In this document: in pieces, positions 43,651-52,250 of the stretch
How the letters are laid out: every line of letters begins with the position of its first letter
Position numbering within the stretch: position 1 is the stretch's first letter
NCBI RefSeq assembly: GCF_000949455.1
Contig: NZ_JXXK01000020.1
Coordinates: forward strand, 1 to 64,000
Reading direction: 5' to 3'
DNA: 64,000 bases
DNA from: Ruthenibacterium lactatiformans
GTDB lineage: Bacteria; Bacillota; Clostridia; Oscillospirales; Ruminococcaceae
The notes under the pieces: generated by a model
Database searches by the model: none
The model's input: the letters and a program-made list of their open reading frames with translations, nothing else
What the model was told of the DNA's origin: nothing
Program-made: the position numbers and the translations under genes

Positions 43651-45222
43651 ATGGAAGTTTTTGTCAAGATTGAAAAAGGTGCATACATTGATTCGCTGGC
43701 ATCGTTGGCAGAGTCCAGCGTGCTCAATGAGCAGCCCGGCATCGAGGTGGGATATGCCGGTATGGCCACCGATGCCTTTAAGGATATATTGGCCGAGATC
43801 GGTCTGCTCAATGATGCTGCTCGGGCCTGCGGTCCCAACGATTATGTAATCGTTGCCAAAGCGGAGAGCAAGAATGATTTCACCGCAGCGGTAGAAGCAC
43901 TGTCTGCTGACAAGGAGCTCTCTGCAGAGCGCGAGGGGGCAAATGGAGCGGCGGAGGAAAGTTATTCTTCCACGAGGGCGGCGGTGGCTGCCCATCCGGA
44001 AGCCAATCTGTGCAGCATTGCCGTGCCGGGGGAATACGCCCTGGAAGAGGTGACAAAGGCGTTGAACGCTGGGCTGCATTGTGTGGTCTTTTCCAATAAT
44101 GTGCCCTTGTCTGACGAGCGCCAGATGAAAGAGATGGCTCGGGAGAAAGGGCTGCTCTGTATGGGACCTGACTGCGGCGTGGCCAACATCAACGGCGCTG
44201 CCCTTGTGCTGGCTTCCATCAACAACCGCGGCCCTTTTGGCATCTGCGGAGCCTCCGGCACGGGAATCCAGCATGTGGCCGCCATGCTCCATGAGATGGG
44301 CACCGGCGTGAGTCAGACCATCGGTACCGGCGGCAATGACATGAAGGACGAAGTGGGCGGCATCATGATGGAGATGGGCATCGATGCCCTGGAAGCAGAC
44401 GAGGAGACAAAATACATCGCTTTGATTTCCCGCCGACCTGGCGACATGGTACTCCCCAGAATTCTGGAGCGCGTCCGCCGCTGTAAAAAGCCGGTCGTAG
44501 TGCTCTTTATGGGCTGTCCCCGGAAACCCATTGAAGAAACCGGGGCCATATGGGCAGCCAACCTGGACGATTGCGCCCAAAAGTGTCTGGCCCTGGTGGG
44601 CAAGCATTATCCCCTGGAATCCGATGAGGAACTGACTGCCCTGGCTGCGGAAGAAGTGCAGCGGCTGGCGCCGGAACAGAAATATGTGCGCGGCGCGTTT
44701 AGCGGCGGCACCTACATGGACGAGGCGATGCAGACTCTGGTGCCCAAGGTGGGGCGGGTCTGGTCGAACAAGCCCCTGCAGTCAGACTGGCAACTGCCCA
44801 CAGGGCAGAGCAGCCGGGAAAACACCTGCATTGATTACGGTGAGGAAGAATTCACGCTGGGCCGCCCCCACCCGGCCATTGACCCGGGGGTGCGTCAGCC
44901 GGCCATTCTGCGGGAGGCCGCCGACCCGGAGACGGCGGTGATCCTGCTGGATTACATCCTGACTCCGCCGGGACATATGGACCCGGTGGGCTACTCGCTG
45001 CCCGATATTGCTCAGGCTCAGGTGCAGGCAACACAGGAAGGGCGACATCTGGTGTTCATTGCCACCGTGCTGGGGACCACTGCCGACTTGCAGGATTATA
45101 ACGCTCAGTGCCGAAAACTGCGGGACGCTGGTGTGCTGGTCTGTGAAACCAACGAGAGGGCGGCCACTCTGGCTGGGGAAATTATCCGTCAAAAGAAGGA
45201 GAGGGATGAGCATGGGCTGTGA
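43651..45222 (+). CDS. fdrA: FdrA-like acyl-CoA synthetase-family protein
   Basis: This 523-residue protein has a CoA-binding or succinyl-CoA-synthetase-like core. GICGASGTGIQHVAAML (about residues 193-210) is the ligase-CoA loop and TGGNDMKDEVGG follows. An N-terminal alpha/beta domain (1-110) is typical of FdrA. AAGGAGC precedes ATG 43651. FdrA forms part of the oxamate transcarbamylase system in enterobacteria. Here it is paired with DUF1116, a short FdrA-tail protein and an acetate-kinase-family kinase, so a substrate other than oxamate is possible. Confidence 0.9.
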   Translation: MEVFVKIEKGAYIDSLASLAESSVLNEQPGIEVGYAGMATDAFKDILAEIGLLNDAARACGPNDYVIVAKAESKNDFTAAVEALSADKELSAEREGANGAAEESYSSTRAAVAAHPEANLCSIAVPGEYALEEVTKALNAGLHCVVFSNNVPLSDERQMKEMAREKGLLCMGPDCGVANINGAALVLASINNRGPFGICGASGTGIQHVAAMLHEMGTGVSQTIGTGGNDMKDEVGGIMMEMGIDALEADEETKYIALISRRPGDMVLPRILERVRRCKKPVVVLFMGCPRKPIEETGAIWAANLDDCAQKCLALVGKHYPLESDEELTALAAEEVQRLAPEQKYVRGAFSGGTYMDEAMQTLVPKVGRVWSNKPLQSDWQLPTGQSSRENTCIDYGEEEFTLGRPHPAIDPGVRQPAILREAADPETAVILLDYILTPPGHMDPVGYSLPDIAQAQVQATQEGRHLVFIATVLGTTADLQDYNAQCRKLRDAGVLVCETNERAATLAGEIIRQKKERDEHGL

Positions 45223-45400
45223 GAAAATTCTTGATCTGTTCCGTTCGGAACTGGTCACCGTCAACGTGGGACCCAGGCTGTTTGCCACAGCACTGGAACA
45301 GCAAGGGTACCGCACCGTGCAGGTCAACTGGAAGCCGCCCGCCGGCGGGGACAAGGAAATGCAAGAAATCCTGAAACTGTTGGGAGGTCTGGACGAATGA
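45206..45400 (+). CDS. Small FdrA-associated protein (FdrA-tail domain)
   Basis: This 64-residue protein starts after AAGGAG and overlaps fdrA by 17 bases. Its sequence LVTVNVGPRLFATALEQQGY, then VNWKPPAGGDKEMQEIL, matches the short domain found at the start of some longer DUF1116 proteins and as a free-standing 'fdrA domain' gene in clostridia. It probably completes the FdrA-DUF1116 complex. ATG 45206 and ATG 45212 are both possible. It overlaps the kinase start (ATGA). Confidence 0.8.
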   Translation: MSMGCEKILDLFRSELVTVNVGPRLFATALEQQGYRTVQVNWKPPAGGDKEMQEILKLLGGLDE

Positions 45401-46578
45401 ACGTACTGGTATGCAATGTGGGCAGCACTTCGCTGAAATTCAAGCTGTACGATATGCCTGACTGTGTCGTGACTGCACAGGGAGCAGTGGAACGCGTAGG
45501 TTCCGACCATGACGCCGTGTTCTCTTACAAAAACAACGGGACCGGACGGGGGACAGCCGCCGACAAGCAGGATATCCCCGACTACCAGACTGGCATCGAG
45601 CGTTTCCTTTATGAGCTGACCGCAGGGGAAAACGCAGTGTTGGACAGGGTGGAGGAGATTGAACGGGTAGGTTTCAAGGCTACCCTGTCGAAAGGATATT
45701 TTGGTGTACACGAAATCGACAGCGCCGTACTGGAGGGAATGCGGGAATGGCTGCCCATGGCTCCCTTGCATAACGCCGCCTACCTAAAGGCTATCGATGT
45801 CATGAGGGGCGTATTGCCCGAAGCACGTTTTGTAGGAGCTTTTGAAACTGCGTTCCACCGCACCATCCCCATGGAGCGCAAAATCTTTGGCGTGCCCTAT
45901 GAATGGTATGAGAAGTACGGCGTGCAGCGGTTGGGTTACCACAGTGCATCGCACGGGTATATCGCGGATGTGCTGAACCGGGAAAAAACGGAATACGCAG
46001 CTATCTCCTGTCACCTGGGCGGAAGCTGCAGTGTCTGCGCCATCGAAAACGGTCACAGTGCGGACATCAGTTTCGGCATGTCGCTGGAATCGGGGCTGAT
46101 CCACGCCAACCGTACCGGCGACATCGACTGTGGTATGATCCCCTTCCTGTGCAGCCAGGGGCTGAGCGAGGAGGAAATTCTGCAGGGGCTGCAGAAAAAA
46201 GGCGGCCTGCTGGGCATCTCCGGCGTGAGCAACGACCTGCGGTACATCATAGAGGCCGCCGATGCCGGCAATGCCCGGGCACAGCTGGCTATTGATGTTT
46301 TTGTCACCGGGATTGTGCATTATATCGGAGCCTTCTATCTGGACCTGGGCCGTCTGGACGATCTGGTGTTCACGGCGGGCATCGGGGAACACTCCGCCCG
46401 CATTCGCCGCCTGGTATGTGAAAAACTGGCCCCCCTGGGCGTGCATTTGGACGACGCCAAAAACGAGGCCTGCCATGGGGAAGCGGTGATCAGCGCGGCG
46501 GATTCCAAGGTCTGCGTGAGGGTCATCCCCACCAACGAGGAACTGGGAATCGCCCGCCGTACATACGAACTGGCCTGA
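45397..46578 (+). CDS. Acetate/propionate kinase-family enzyme
   Basis: This 393-residue ASKHA-fold kinase has the family motifs: LVCNVGSTSLKFKLY at the start, FETAFHRTIP, CHLGGSCSVCAI, RTGDIDCGM and FTAGIGEHSA. It would make ATP from an acyl phosphate or the reverse. In the enterobacterial counterpart of this gene set that place is held by a carbamate kinase of a different fold, so the substitution is informative. It overlaps the FdrA-tail gene by four bases and is 35 bases upstream of the GH43 gene. Confidence 0.9.
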   Translation: MNVLVCNVGSTSLKFKLYDMPDCVVTAQGAVERVGSDHDAVFSYKNNGTGRGTAADKQDIPDYQTGIERFLYELTAGENAVLDRVEEIERVGFKATLSKGYFGVHEIDSAVLEGMREWLPMAPLHNAAYLKAIDVMRGVLPEARFVGAFETAFHRTIPMERKIFGVPYEWYEKYGVQRLGYHSASHGYIADVLNREKTEYAAISCHLGGSCSVCAIENGHSADISFGMSLESGLIHANRTGDIDCGMIPFLCSQGLSEEEILQGLQKKGGLLGISGVSNDLRYIIEAADAGNARAQLAIDVFVTGIVHYIGAFYLDLGRLDDLVFTAGIGEHSARIRRLVCEKLAPLGVHLDDAKNEACHGEAVISAADSKVCVRVIPTNEELGIARRTYELA

Positions 46579-46612
46579 TACGCACCTTCCGGTATTGAAA
46601 AGGAACTTTGCC

Positions 46613-48418
46613 ATGAAAACCTACTGCAATCCTTTGGACCTGCCTTACCGCTATCAGCACATGCATGAGAAGAACCGCCGCTATGCCTTCCGGGAAGGGG
46701 CGGACCCTACCCTAGTACTTTTCAAGGGAACCTACTACCTGTTTGTTTCCATGTCGGCGGGTTTTTTCTACTCTCAGGATCTGCTCCGTTGGAACTTCCA
46801 TCCCGACCCCGACCTGGAGATCTACGACTATGCACCCGATGTCCGGGAAATCGACGGCTGGCTTTATTTCTGTGCTTCCTCCCGCAGCAAAAACTGCCCG
46901 ATTCTGCGCAGTGACGATCCGTTGCATCGGAAGTTTGAACAGGTGGGGGCACCGTTCCCTTTTTGGGACCCCAATCTTTTCCTGGATGATGACGGGCGTC
47001 TGTATCTCTACTGGGGATGCACGAACATCGATCCCATCTGGGGAGTGGAACTTGATCGCCATACCCTGGAACCTGTGGGCGAGAAAACAGCGCTGATCCG
47101 GGGCAACCCGGATTGTCTGGGCTATGAGCGCCCCGGGGAAAACGGGGTCGTGGACAGGAAGAGCAGTGTTGTGTACCAGCAGCTGGCGCCCTTGTTTGAC
47201 CCTGTCGCAAAAAAAGTCCGGCTCCCGGCTGGAATGCAGGTACCCGGCGGGTATACCGAGGAGGCCATGACCCGCATGTTCCTGTCGGTTGGGGCACCTT
47301 ACATTGAGGGAGCATACATGACCAAATATCAGGGACGATATTACCTGCAGTATGCTTGCCCGGGAACCCAGTACAACATCTATGCGGATGGCGTTTATGT
47401 GGGGGAAAGCCCCCTGGGCCCCTTTGTTCGTCAACATTCCAACCCATTTTCTTCTGTGCCCGGCGGCTTTGCCACCGGGGCAGGTCACGGCAGTACCGTA
47501 CAAGACCGGTATGGAAACTGGTGGCACGCCGCCACGATGCGAATTTCGGTCAACCATGATTTTGAACGCCGGGTGGGGCTGTTCCCCGCCGGATTTGATG
47601 ACGATGGTGTGCTATTCTGCAACCAGAATTTTGCCTGCTATCCGCGCAGGATTCCCGCAGGGCGTTTCGATCCTGCGGCGCTGGGGCCGGCCTGGATGCT
47701 TTTATCGTATGGAAAGAGGGCCTTTGCCTCCTCCACTGAACAGGGAAGCGACCCGGCTCGGGCTGTAGACGAAGATATCCGCACCTGGTGGAGTGCTGCG
47801 GACGCCGCGCCGGGACAATGGCTGGCTGTGGATCTGGGACGGGAGATGGATGTGCGTGCTGTGCAGATAAATCTGGCCGACCAGAATCTGGCGGTGGCAT
47901 TCCCCGATGAAAGCTATGGCGACGAGCAGCGAATCCGGCACATCGAGCTGGAGCCCCAACCCAGCCGCTATACTCTGGAAATCAGCGATGACGGCAGGGC
48001 TTGGACTCTGCTGGAAACGGTGGACAAAGAATGCTCCAACGGTTACTACGAATATGAAAATGGAATGAGGGCCCGGTATGTGCGGATCGTGGGTAAAACG
48101 CTGCCTTATGGTCAGCCCTTGCGGGTCTCGGGGCTGCGGGTGTTCGGCAATGGCGGGGGGCAAAAGCCCGCACCGGCCAAAGCCCGTGCCGTTCGTCTGG
48201 ACGAACAGGATGCCCGGGTGCGTTGGGAACCTGTCCCCGGGGCGCAAGGATGTAATGTGCGTTACGGCATTGCACCGGACAAGCTCTACCAGAGCTGGCT
48301 GGTTTACGGTGGCAACGAGGTTACAATTTGCACACTGACGGAAGGGCAAGAGTACTATCTAGCGGTGGATGCCTTCAATGAGAACGGTATTGCCTTCGGT
48401 GAGGTCTTTCGGCTGTGA
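46613..48418 (+). CDS. GH43-family glycosidase with discoidin (F5/8C) and Fn3-like domains
   Basis: This 601-residue enzyme has an N-terminal five-bladed propeller of the GH43 type: YAFREGADPTLVLFKGTYYL (catalytic Asp), PFWDPNLFLDDDGRLYLYWG (Asp), and GAPYIEGAYMTKYQGRYYL with the general-acid Glu. A discoidin-like domain (about residues 370-510) and an Fn3-like end follow. No signal peptide is seen. It likely acts on arabinosides or xylosides inside the cell. AAAAGGA lies eight bases before ATG 46613. Confidence 0.9.
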   Translation: MKTYCNPLDLPYRYQHMHEKNRRYAFREGADPTLVLFKGTYYLFVSMSAGFFYSQDLLRWNFHPDPDLEIYDYAPDVREIDGWLYFCASSRSKNCPILRSDDPLHRKFEQVGAPFPFWDPNLFLDDDGRLYLYWGCTNIDPIWGVELDRHTLEPVGEKTALIRGNPDCLGYERPGENGVVDRKSSVVYQQLAPLFDPVAKKVRLPAGMQVPGGYTEEAMTRMFLSVGAPYIEGAYMTKYQGRYYLQYACPGTQYNIYADGVYVGESPLGPFVRQHSNPFSSVPGGFATGAGHGSTVQDRYGNWWHAATMRISVNHDFERRVGLFPAGFDDDGVLFCNQNFACYPRRIPAGRFDPAALGPAWMLLSYGKRAFASSTEQGSDPARAVDEDIRTWWSAADAAPGQWLAVDLGREMDVRAVQINLADQNLAVAFPDESYGDEQRIRHIELEPQPSRYTLEISDDGRAWTLLETVDKECSNGYYEYENGMRARYVRIVGKTLPYGQPLRVSGLRVFGNGGGQKPAPAKARAVRLDEQDARVRWEPVPGAQGCNVRYGIAPDKLYQSWLVYGGNEVTICTLTEGQEYYLAVDAFNENGIAFGEVFRL

Positions 48419-48445
48419 AGGAATCTGCACCATCCATTGCAGGGA

Positions 48446-48478
48446 CGCTGTCTGCTGTTATGAGCGGACAGCGCTTTT
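48446..48478 (+). terminator. Terminator or attenuator before the glycerate kinase
   Basis: CGCTGTCTGCT (48446-48456) pairs with AGCGGACAGCG (48463-48473), with one G-U pair and a six-base loop, followed by CTTTT. The weak T-run suggests partial termination in the operon. A TATAGT that could be a -10 follows at 48481-48486. Confidence 0.6.
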
Positions 48479-48516
48479 GGTATAGTTTACAGGAAGCAAA
48501 GCGGGAGGGATACTGT

Positions 48517-49749
48517 GTGAATCATCGATTGCGTACTGATGCCAATGACATTGTGAAGCGGGCGATTGGGGCGGTACTGCCTGACGAGGCTGTGCGCCGT
48601 GCCTTGGCCGGGTTTGCGCCTAGTGCCGGACGGTTGCTGCTGGTGGCGGCGGGTAAGGCTGCCTGGCAGATGACTCGGGCCGCCCTGCAGGTTCTCCCTC
48701 CCCTGGATGGCGGAGTGGTGATTACAAAATATGACCATGTGCAGGGGCCTCTGCCCGGGGTGATCTGCTGTGAGGCCGGGCATCCGGTCCCGGATGAAAA
48801 TTCTTTCGCAGCCACCCGGGCGGCGCTGGATCTGACCCGGGGTCTGCACCAGGAGGATACCGTGGTATTCCTGCTCTCGGGCGGGGGCAGCGCGTTGTTT
48901 GAACAGCCTCTGATTTCCGGGGCAGAATTGCAAGGCATTACCCGGCAACTGCTGGGATGCGGGGCGGATATTGTGGAAATCAACACCCTGCGCAAAAGAT
49001 TCTCGGCGGTCAAGGGCGGGCGGTTTGCGGAGCACTGTGCTCCGGCGCAGGTGTTTCAAGTGGTGCTCAGCGACATTCTGGGGGACCCGCTGGATATGAT
49101 TGCTTCAGGGCCTGCCTGCCCGGATTCCGCCACCTGTGCCGATGCGCTTGCCGTGGCTGAAAAATATGCCTTGCATATGAGCAGGGAGGCAGAGGCTTGT
49201 CTCGAACGGGAGACGCCTAAGGTACTGTGCAATGTCAATACCCGGATTACCGGCAGTGTGCGGGAGCTCTGCACCGCCGCGGCAGCCGCCTGCCGCGACC
49301 TTGGGTATGAGCCCTGGATTCTCACCGACCATCTGGACTGCGAAGCCCGGGAGGCAGGACGCTTTTTGTCTGCCATTGCCCGCACGCACGGGGGAGAAGG
49401 GCGCCGTCTGGCCTTTGTGGCAGGCGGTGAAACGGTGGTGCATCTGACCGGCAAGGGGTTGGGAGGCCGCAACCAGGAACTGGCGCTGGCGGCCGCACCG
49501 GGGCTGGCAGGCCTGAACGCCGCCGTGTTCAGCGTGGGCAGTGACGGCACTGACGGACCTACCGATGCTGCAGGAGGGTATGCCGATGGCGATACCCTGA
49601 CTGCCCTGACTCGGCTGGGCTGGTCGGTGCCCGCCGTTCTGGCAGACAACGATGCATACCACGCGCTGCGGGCTGTGGACGGGCTTTTGGTGACCGGTCC
49701 CACCGGTACGAATGTGAACGATGTGGCTGTGGTGCTGGTGGGTGGCTGA
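48517..49749 (+). CDS. Type-2 glycerate kinase (MOFRL family)
   Basis: This 410-residue kinase phosphorylates D-glycerate, in this family giving 2-phosphoglycerate. It has LLLVAAGKAAWQMTRAA, FLLSGGGSALFEQP, and in the MOFRL domain LGGRNQELALAAA plus SVGSDGTDGPTDAAGG. GTG 48517 with a GGGAGG site was chosen; the upstream in-frame start at 48415 crosses the hairpin. With the GarR-like reductase it forms a tartronate semialdehyde to 2-phosphoglycerate route. Confidence 0.9.
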   Translation: MNHRLRTDANDIVKRAIGAVLPDEAVRRALAGFAPSAGRLLLVAAGKAAWQMTRAALQVLPPLDGGVVITKYDHVQGPLPGVICCEAGHPVPDENSFAATRAALDLTRGLHQEDTVVFLLSGGGSALFEQPLISGAELQGITRQLLGCGADIVEINTLRKRFSAVKGGRFAEHCAPAQVFQVVLSDILGDPLDMIASGPACPDSATCADALAVAEKYALHMSREAEACLERETPKVLCNVNTRITGSVRELCTAAAAACRDLGYEPWILTDHLDCEAREAGRFLSAIARTHGGEGRRLAFVAGGETVVHLTGKGLGGRNQELALAAAPGLAGLNAAVFSVGSDGTDGPTDAAGGYADGDTLTALTRLGWSVPAVLADNDAYHALRAVDGLLVTGPTGTNVNDVAVVLVGG

Positions 49750-49762
49750 AGGGGAGGAGCCT

Positions 49763-50143
49763 ATGAAAACATTGCGGCAATTTTTGGTCATTCTGGCCTT
49801 TACCTTCGCGGGGGAGGCGCTCCACAGGCTGCTGCCTCTGCCCGTCCCGGCGGCTGTGTATGGGCTGATTCTGCTTTTTGCGGCATTGCAAAGCGGGATG
49901 GTTCCTTCCTCTGCCGTGGAGGACGCAGCACAGTTTTTGCTCAGAATCATGCCGGTGCTTTTTGTGGCCCCTGCCGCTGCCCTGATCGAAAGCTGGCCCC
50001 TGCTGGCGGGGGCCTGGCTGCAAGTGCTGACCATCGTGGCGGTTTCTACACTGGGGGTATTCGGGGTGTCGGGTGTGGTGACCCAGGCATTGCTGAACCG
50101 CCTTGCCCCGATGGATTCCAAGACGGAGGTACACCATGGCTGA
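49763..50143 (+). CDS. lrgA: CidA/LrgA family membrane protein
   Basis: This 126-residue protein has four membrane helices with the family patterns EALHRLLPLPVPAAVYGLIL and FLLRIMPVLFVAPAAALIE. The family was first called antiholin-like, but plant and bacterial LrgAB pairs move glycolate, glycerate or pyruvate. It lies 13 bases after the glycerate kinase and overlaps lrgB by eight bases, supporting a hydroxyacid transport role. Confidence 0.9.
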   Translation: MKTLRQFLVILAFTFAGEALHRLLPLPVPAAVYGLILLFAALQSGMVPSSAVEDAAQFLLRIMPVLFVAPAAALIESWPLLAGAWLQVLTIVAVSTLGVFGVSGVVTQALLNRLAPMDSKTEVHHG

Positions 50144-50816
50144 ATTTCTGTCTGCCAGTTCTCTGTTTGCTGTCCTGCTCACGCTGGGAGCCTATGAGCT
50201 TGGTTGTCTTTGCCAGCAGCGGACGGGACTTGCTGTGTGCAGTCCCATCCTGTTGGGGGCGGTGGGGGCAGCCTTTGTGCTGAGTGTGTTGGGCATTCCG
50301 GTTCCGGTATACCGCCAGGGATGCGAGACCTTCTCCTGGCTGCTGACCCCGGCCACCGTATGTCTGGCTGTCCCGCTGCATACCCGGTTCTCCCGCCTGC
50401 AGCGGAATCTGCCTGCCCTGCTGGCCGGGATAACGGCAGGTACGCTGACCAGTCTTCTGGGCATCGGCGGGCTGTGCTGGATCATGGAGCTGGACAGTGC
50501 TCTCACTGCCTCGCTACTGCCCAAAAGCATCACGACTGCCATGGGCATTGTGGTCAGTGAAGCGATGGGAGGCGATAGTGCCATCACAACGGCAGCCATC
50601 ATTGCGACCGGTATTCTCGGCAGCGTGACAGGGCCTGCGTTTTGCCGGCTGTTTCGTCTGACCAGTCCGGCGGCCAAAGGGGTGGCTTTTGGTACCGCAG
50701 CCCATGTCATTGGTACCAGCAAGGCCGCTGAGTATGGCCCCACCGCCGAGGCTGCCGGCAGCCTGGCAATGGTGGTGGCCGGTGTGATGACGGCGGTACT
50801 TTGCCCTCTGCTGTGA
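50136..50816 (+). CDS. lrgB: CidB/LrgB family membrane protein
   Basis: This 226-residue protein has about six membrane helices and the LrgB signature LLPKSITTAMGIVVSEAMGG followed by GTAAHVIGTSKAAEYG. GGAGGT precedes ATG 50136. With LrgA it should form one transporter; the nearby glycerate kinase suggests glycerate or glycolate as substrate, by analogy with PLGG1. It is followed by the MATE gene after 15 bases. Confidence 0.92.
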   Translation: MAEFLSASSLFAVLLTLGAYELGCLCQQRTGLAVCSPILLGAVGAAFVLSVLGIPVPVYRQGCETFSWLLTPATVCLAVPLHTRFSRLQRNLPALLAGITAGTLTSLLGIGGLCWIMELDSALTASLLPKSITTAMGIVVSEAMGGDSAITTAAIIATGILGSVTGPAFCRLFRLTSPAAKGVAFGTAAHVIGTSKAAEYGPTAEAAGSLAMVVAGVMTAVLCPLL

Positions 50817-50831
50817 GGAAGGAATATCCGG

Positions 50832-52166
50832 ATGAAAGGAAGAAAAGATCTGTTTGCCAAAAGTGATTGGAGAGCCATCGCCGGACTGTGTGTGCCTTCA
50901 CTGCTTTCCATTGCGGTCATGCTGCTGTACAACATGGCCGATATGTATTTTGTGGGATGGATGGGGCAGGTCAGCGCCGTGGCAGCGGTATCATTGGTAG
51001 GACCGGTTTACTCGCTGCTCATGGCAGTGTCCACCATGCTGGGGAACGGTGCCTGTACCCGCATCGCTCAAGCTCTGGGCCGGGGAGACGAGGAAACAGT
51101 ACACCGCTGTACTGCGCTCTGCTTCTGGGGAAGTTTGGAATTCGGGATGGTATTTGCGCTGATCTGTTTTGTGGGACAGCGGGCTATTCTGCAATTGTTG
51201 GGGGCAAATGAGGAAATGTGGTCGGCTGCTCGCAGCTATATGCTGGTAATAGCAGCTGGTGCGCCGCTGTTGTTGCTCAACCACACCTGGGCCGGTGCGC
51301 TGCGTGGGCAGGGAAAAGTGATGATCAGCTTCATCGGCAGCATGATAGGAACTTTTGTTAATATTCTTTTAGACCCGGTGTTCATATTAGGATTGAATCT
51401 GGGAGTGGGTGGTGCGGCTGTGGCTACCGTGCTCAGCAACGCACTGGCTGCGGGGTACTACTTTATGCAAAGCCATACCAAGCGCTGCACCTTGGAACTG
51501 CACCCTCGCTATGCCCGGGATCTGGCCATTCTGGGAGATCTGCTGGCTTTGGGGTTGCCCAATGCCGTCAGTACCGGGTTGAGCGGGCTGGCACATACCT
51601 TTAGTAACCGGTTGCTGGTGGGTTACGGTATCGCTGCCGTGGCAGCCATGGGAGCGGTAGGGAAAGCTACCATGTTGGTGACTATGGTACAGATGGGGTT
51701 GTGTATGGGGGTACAGCCATTGCTGGCTTATTGCTATGGTGAAAAGAACTGGCAGCGGCTGCGCTTCCTGGTGCACAAGATGTTGGGGCTGACCTTGACC
51801 CTGGGAGTGGTGCTTACAGCGGTTCTTTTTGCGGGACGGGAGACCATTATCGGGCTGTTTTTACAAGATACTGCGACCGCTGCCCTAGGCGCTCGACTAT
51901 TGATTTTGCACATGCTGCTGGGACCTTTCATTGGGCTGTACTATCTGGCAATCAACTTTTTGCAAGCCGGAGGCAATGCTCCCGCAGCCACTTTGACTTC
52001 GGCTCTACGACAAGGCGTGTTGCTGATTCCTTTGCTCTACCTATTGGAATATTGGTTAGGACTGAATGGCCTGGCTTTTGCCACGGTGGCAGCAGATGCC
52101 GTCTCAATGTTGGTGGCCGGGGGGCTGGCTTTACGCCAGTATCGTCGGGCAGCGAACATAACGTGA
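50832..52166 (+). CDS. MATE-family efflux transporter
   Basis: This 444-residue membrane protein has twelve predicted helices and MATE patterns (LYNMADMYFVGWMGQ, then PVFILGLNLGVGGAAVATVLSN). It exports cations or drugs by sodium or proton exchange. It is the last gene of the plus operon, before a two-way terminator. A link to the sugar pathway is not evident. Confidence 0.9.
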   Translation: MKGRKDLFAKSDWRAIAGLCVPSLLSIAVMLLYNMADMYFVGWMGQVSAVAAVSLVGPVYSLLMAVSTMLGNGACTRIAQALGRGDEETVHRCTALCFWGSLEFGMVFALICFVGQRAILQLLGANEEMWSAARSYMLVIAAGAPLLLLNHTWAGALRGQGKVMISFIGSMIGTFVNILLDPVFILGLNLGVGGAAVATVLSNALAAGYYFMQSHTKRCTLELHPRYARDLAILGDLLALGLPNAVSTGLSGLAHTFSNRLLVGYGIAAVAAMGAVGKATMLVTMVQMGLCMGVQPLLAYCYGEKNWQRLRFLVHKMLGLTLTLGVVLTAVLFAGRETIIGLFLQDTATAALGARLLILHMLLGPFIGLYYLAINFLQAGGNAPAATLTSALRQGVLLIPLLYLLEYWLGLNGLAFATVAADAVSMLVAGGLALRQYRRAANIT

Positions 52167-52196
52167 GAATTCCTCTACTTACATCTTTGAAGAAAC

Positions 52197-52237
52197 AAAA
52201 CCTCGCAGCCGATGAAGTTGCCGGCTGCGAGGTTTTT
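52197..52237. terminator. Bidirectional terminator between converging genes
   Basis: CCTCGCAGCCG (52201-52211) and CGGCTGCGAGG (52222-52232) pair perfectly, flanked by AAAA on the left and TTTTT on the right. It ends the plus operon (MATE) and the minus-strand histidine kinase operon. Confidence 0.93.
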
Positions 52238-52250
52238 ACTTTGTATATTT

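Noticed and set aside
42430..44607. 725-codon minus-strand frame
   Set aside because: It spans the DUF1116 and fdrA genes in antisense; both plus genes are well supported by family motifs and ribosome sites.
49763..50816. LrgAB as a holin-antiholin lysis module
   Set aside because: Context is metabolic (glycerate kinase directly upstream, no lysis or murein hydrolase genes), and known relatives act as small-acid transporters.
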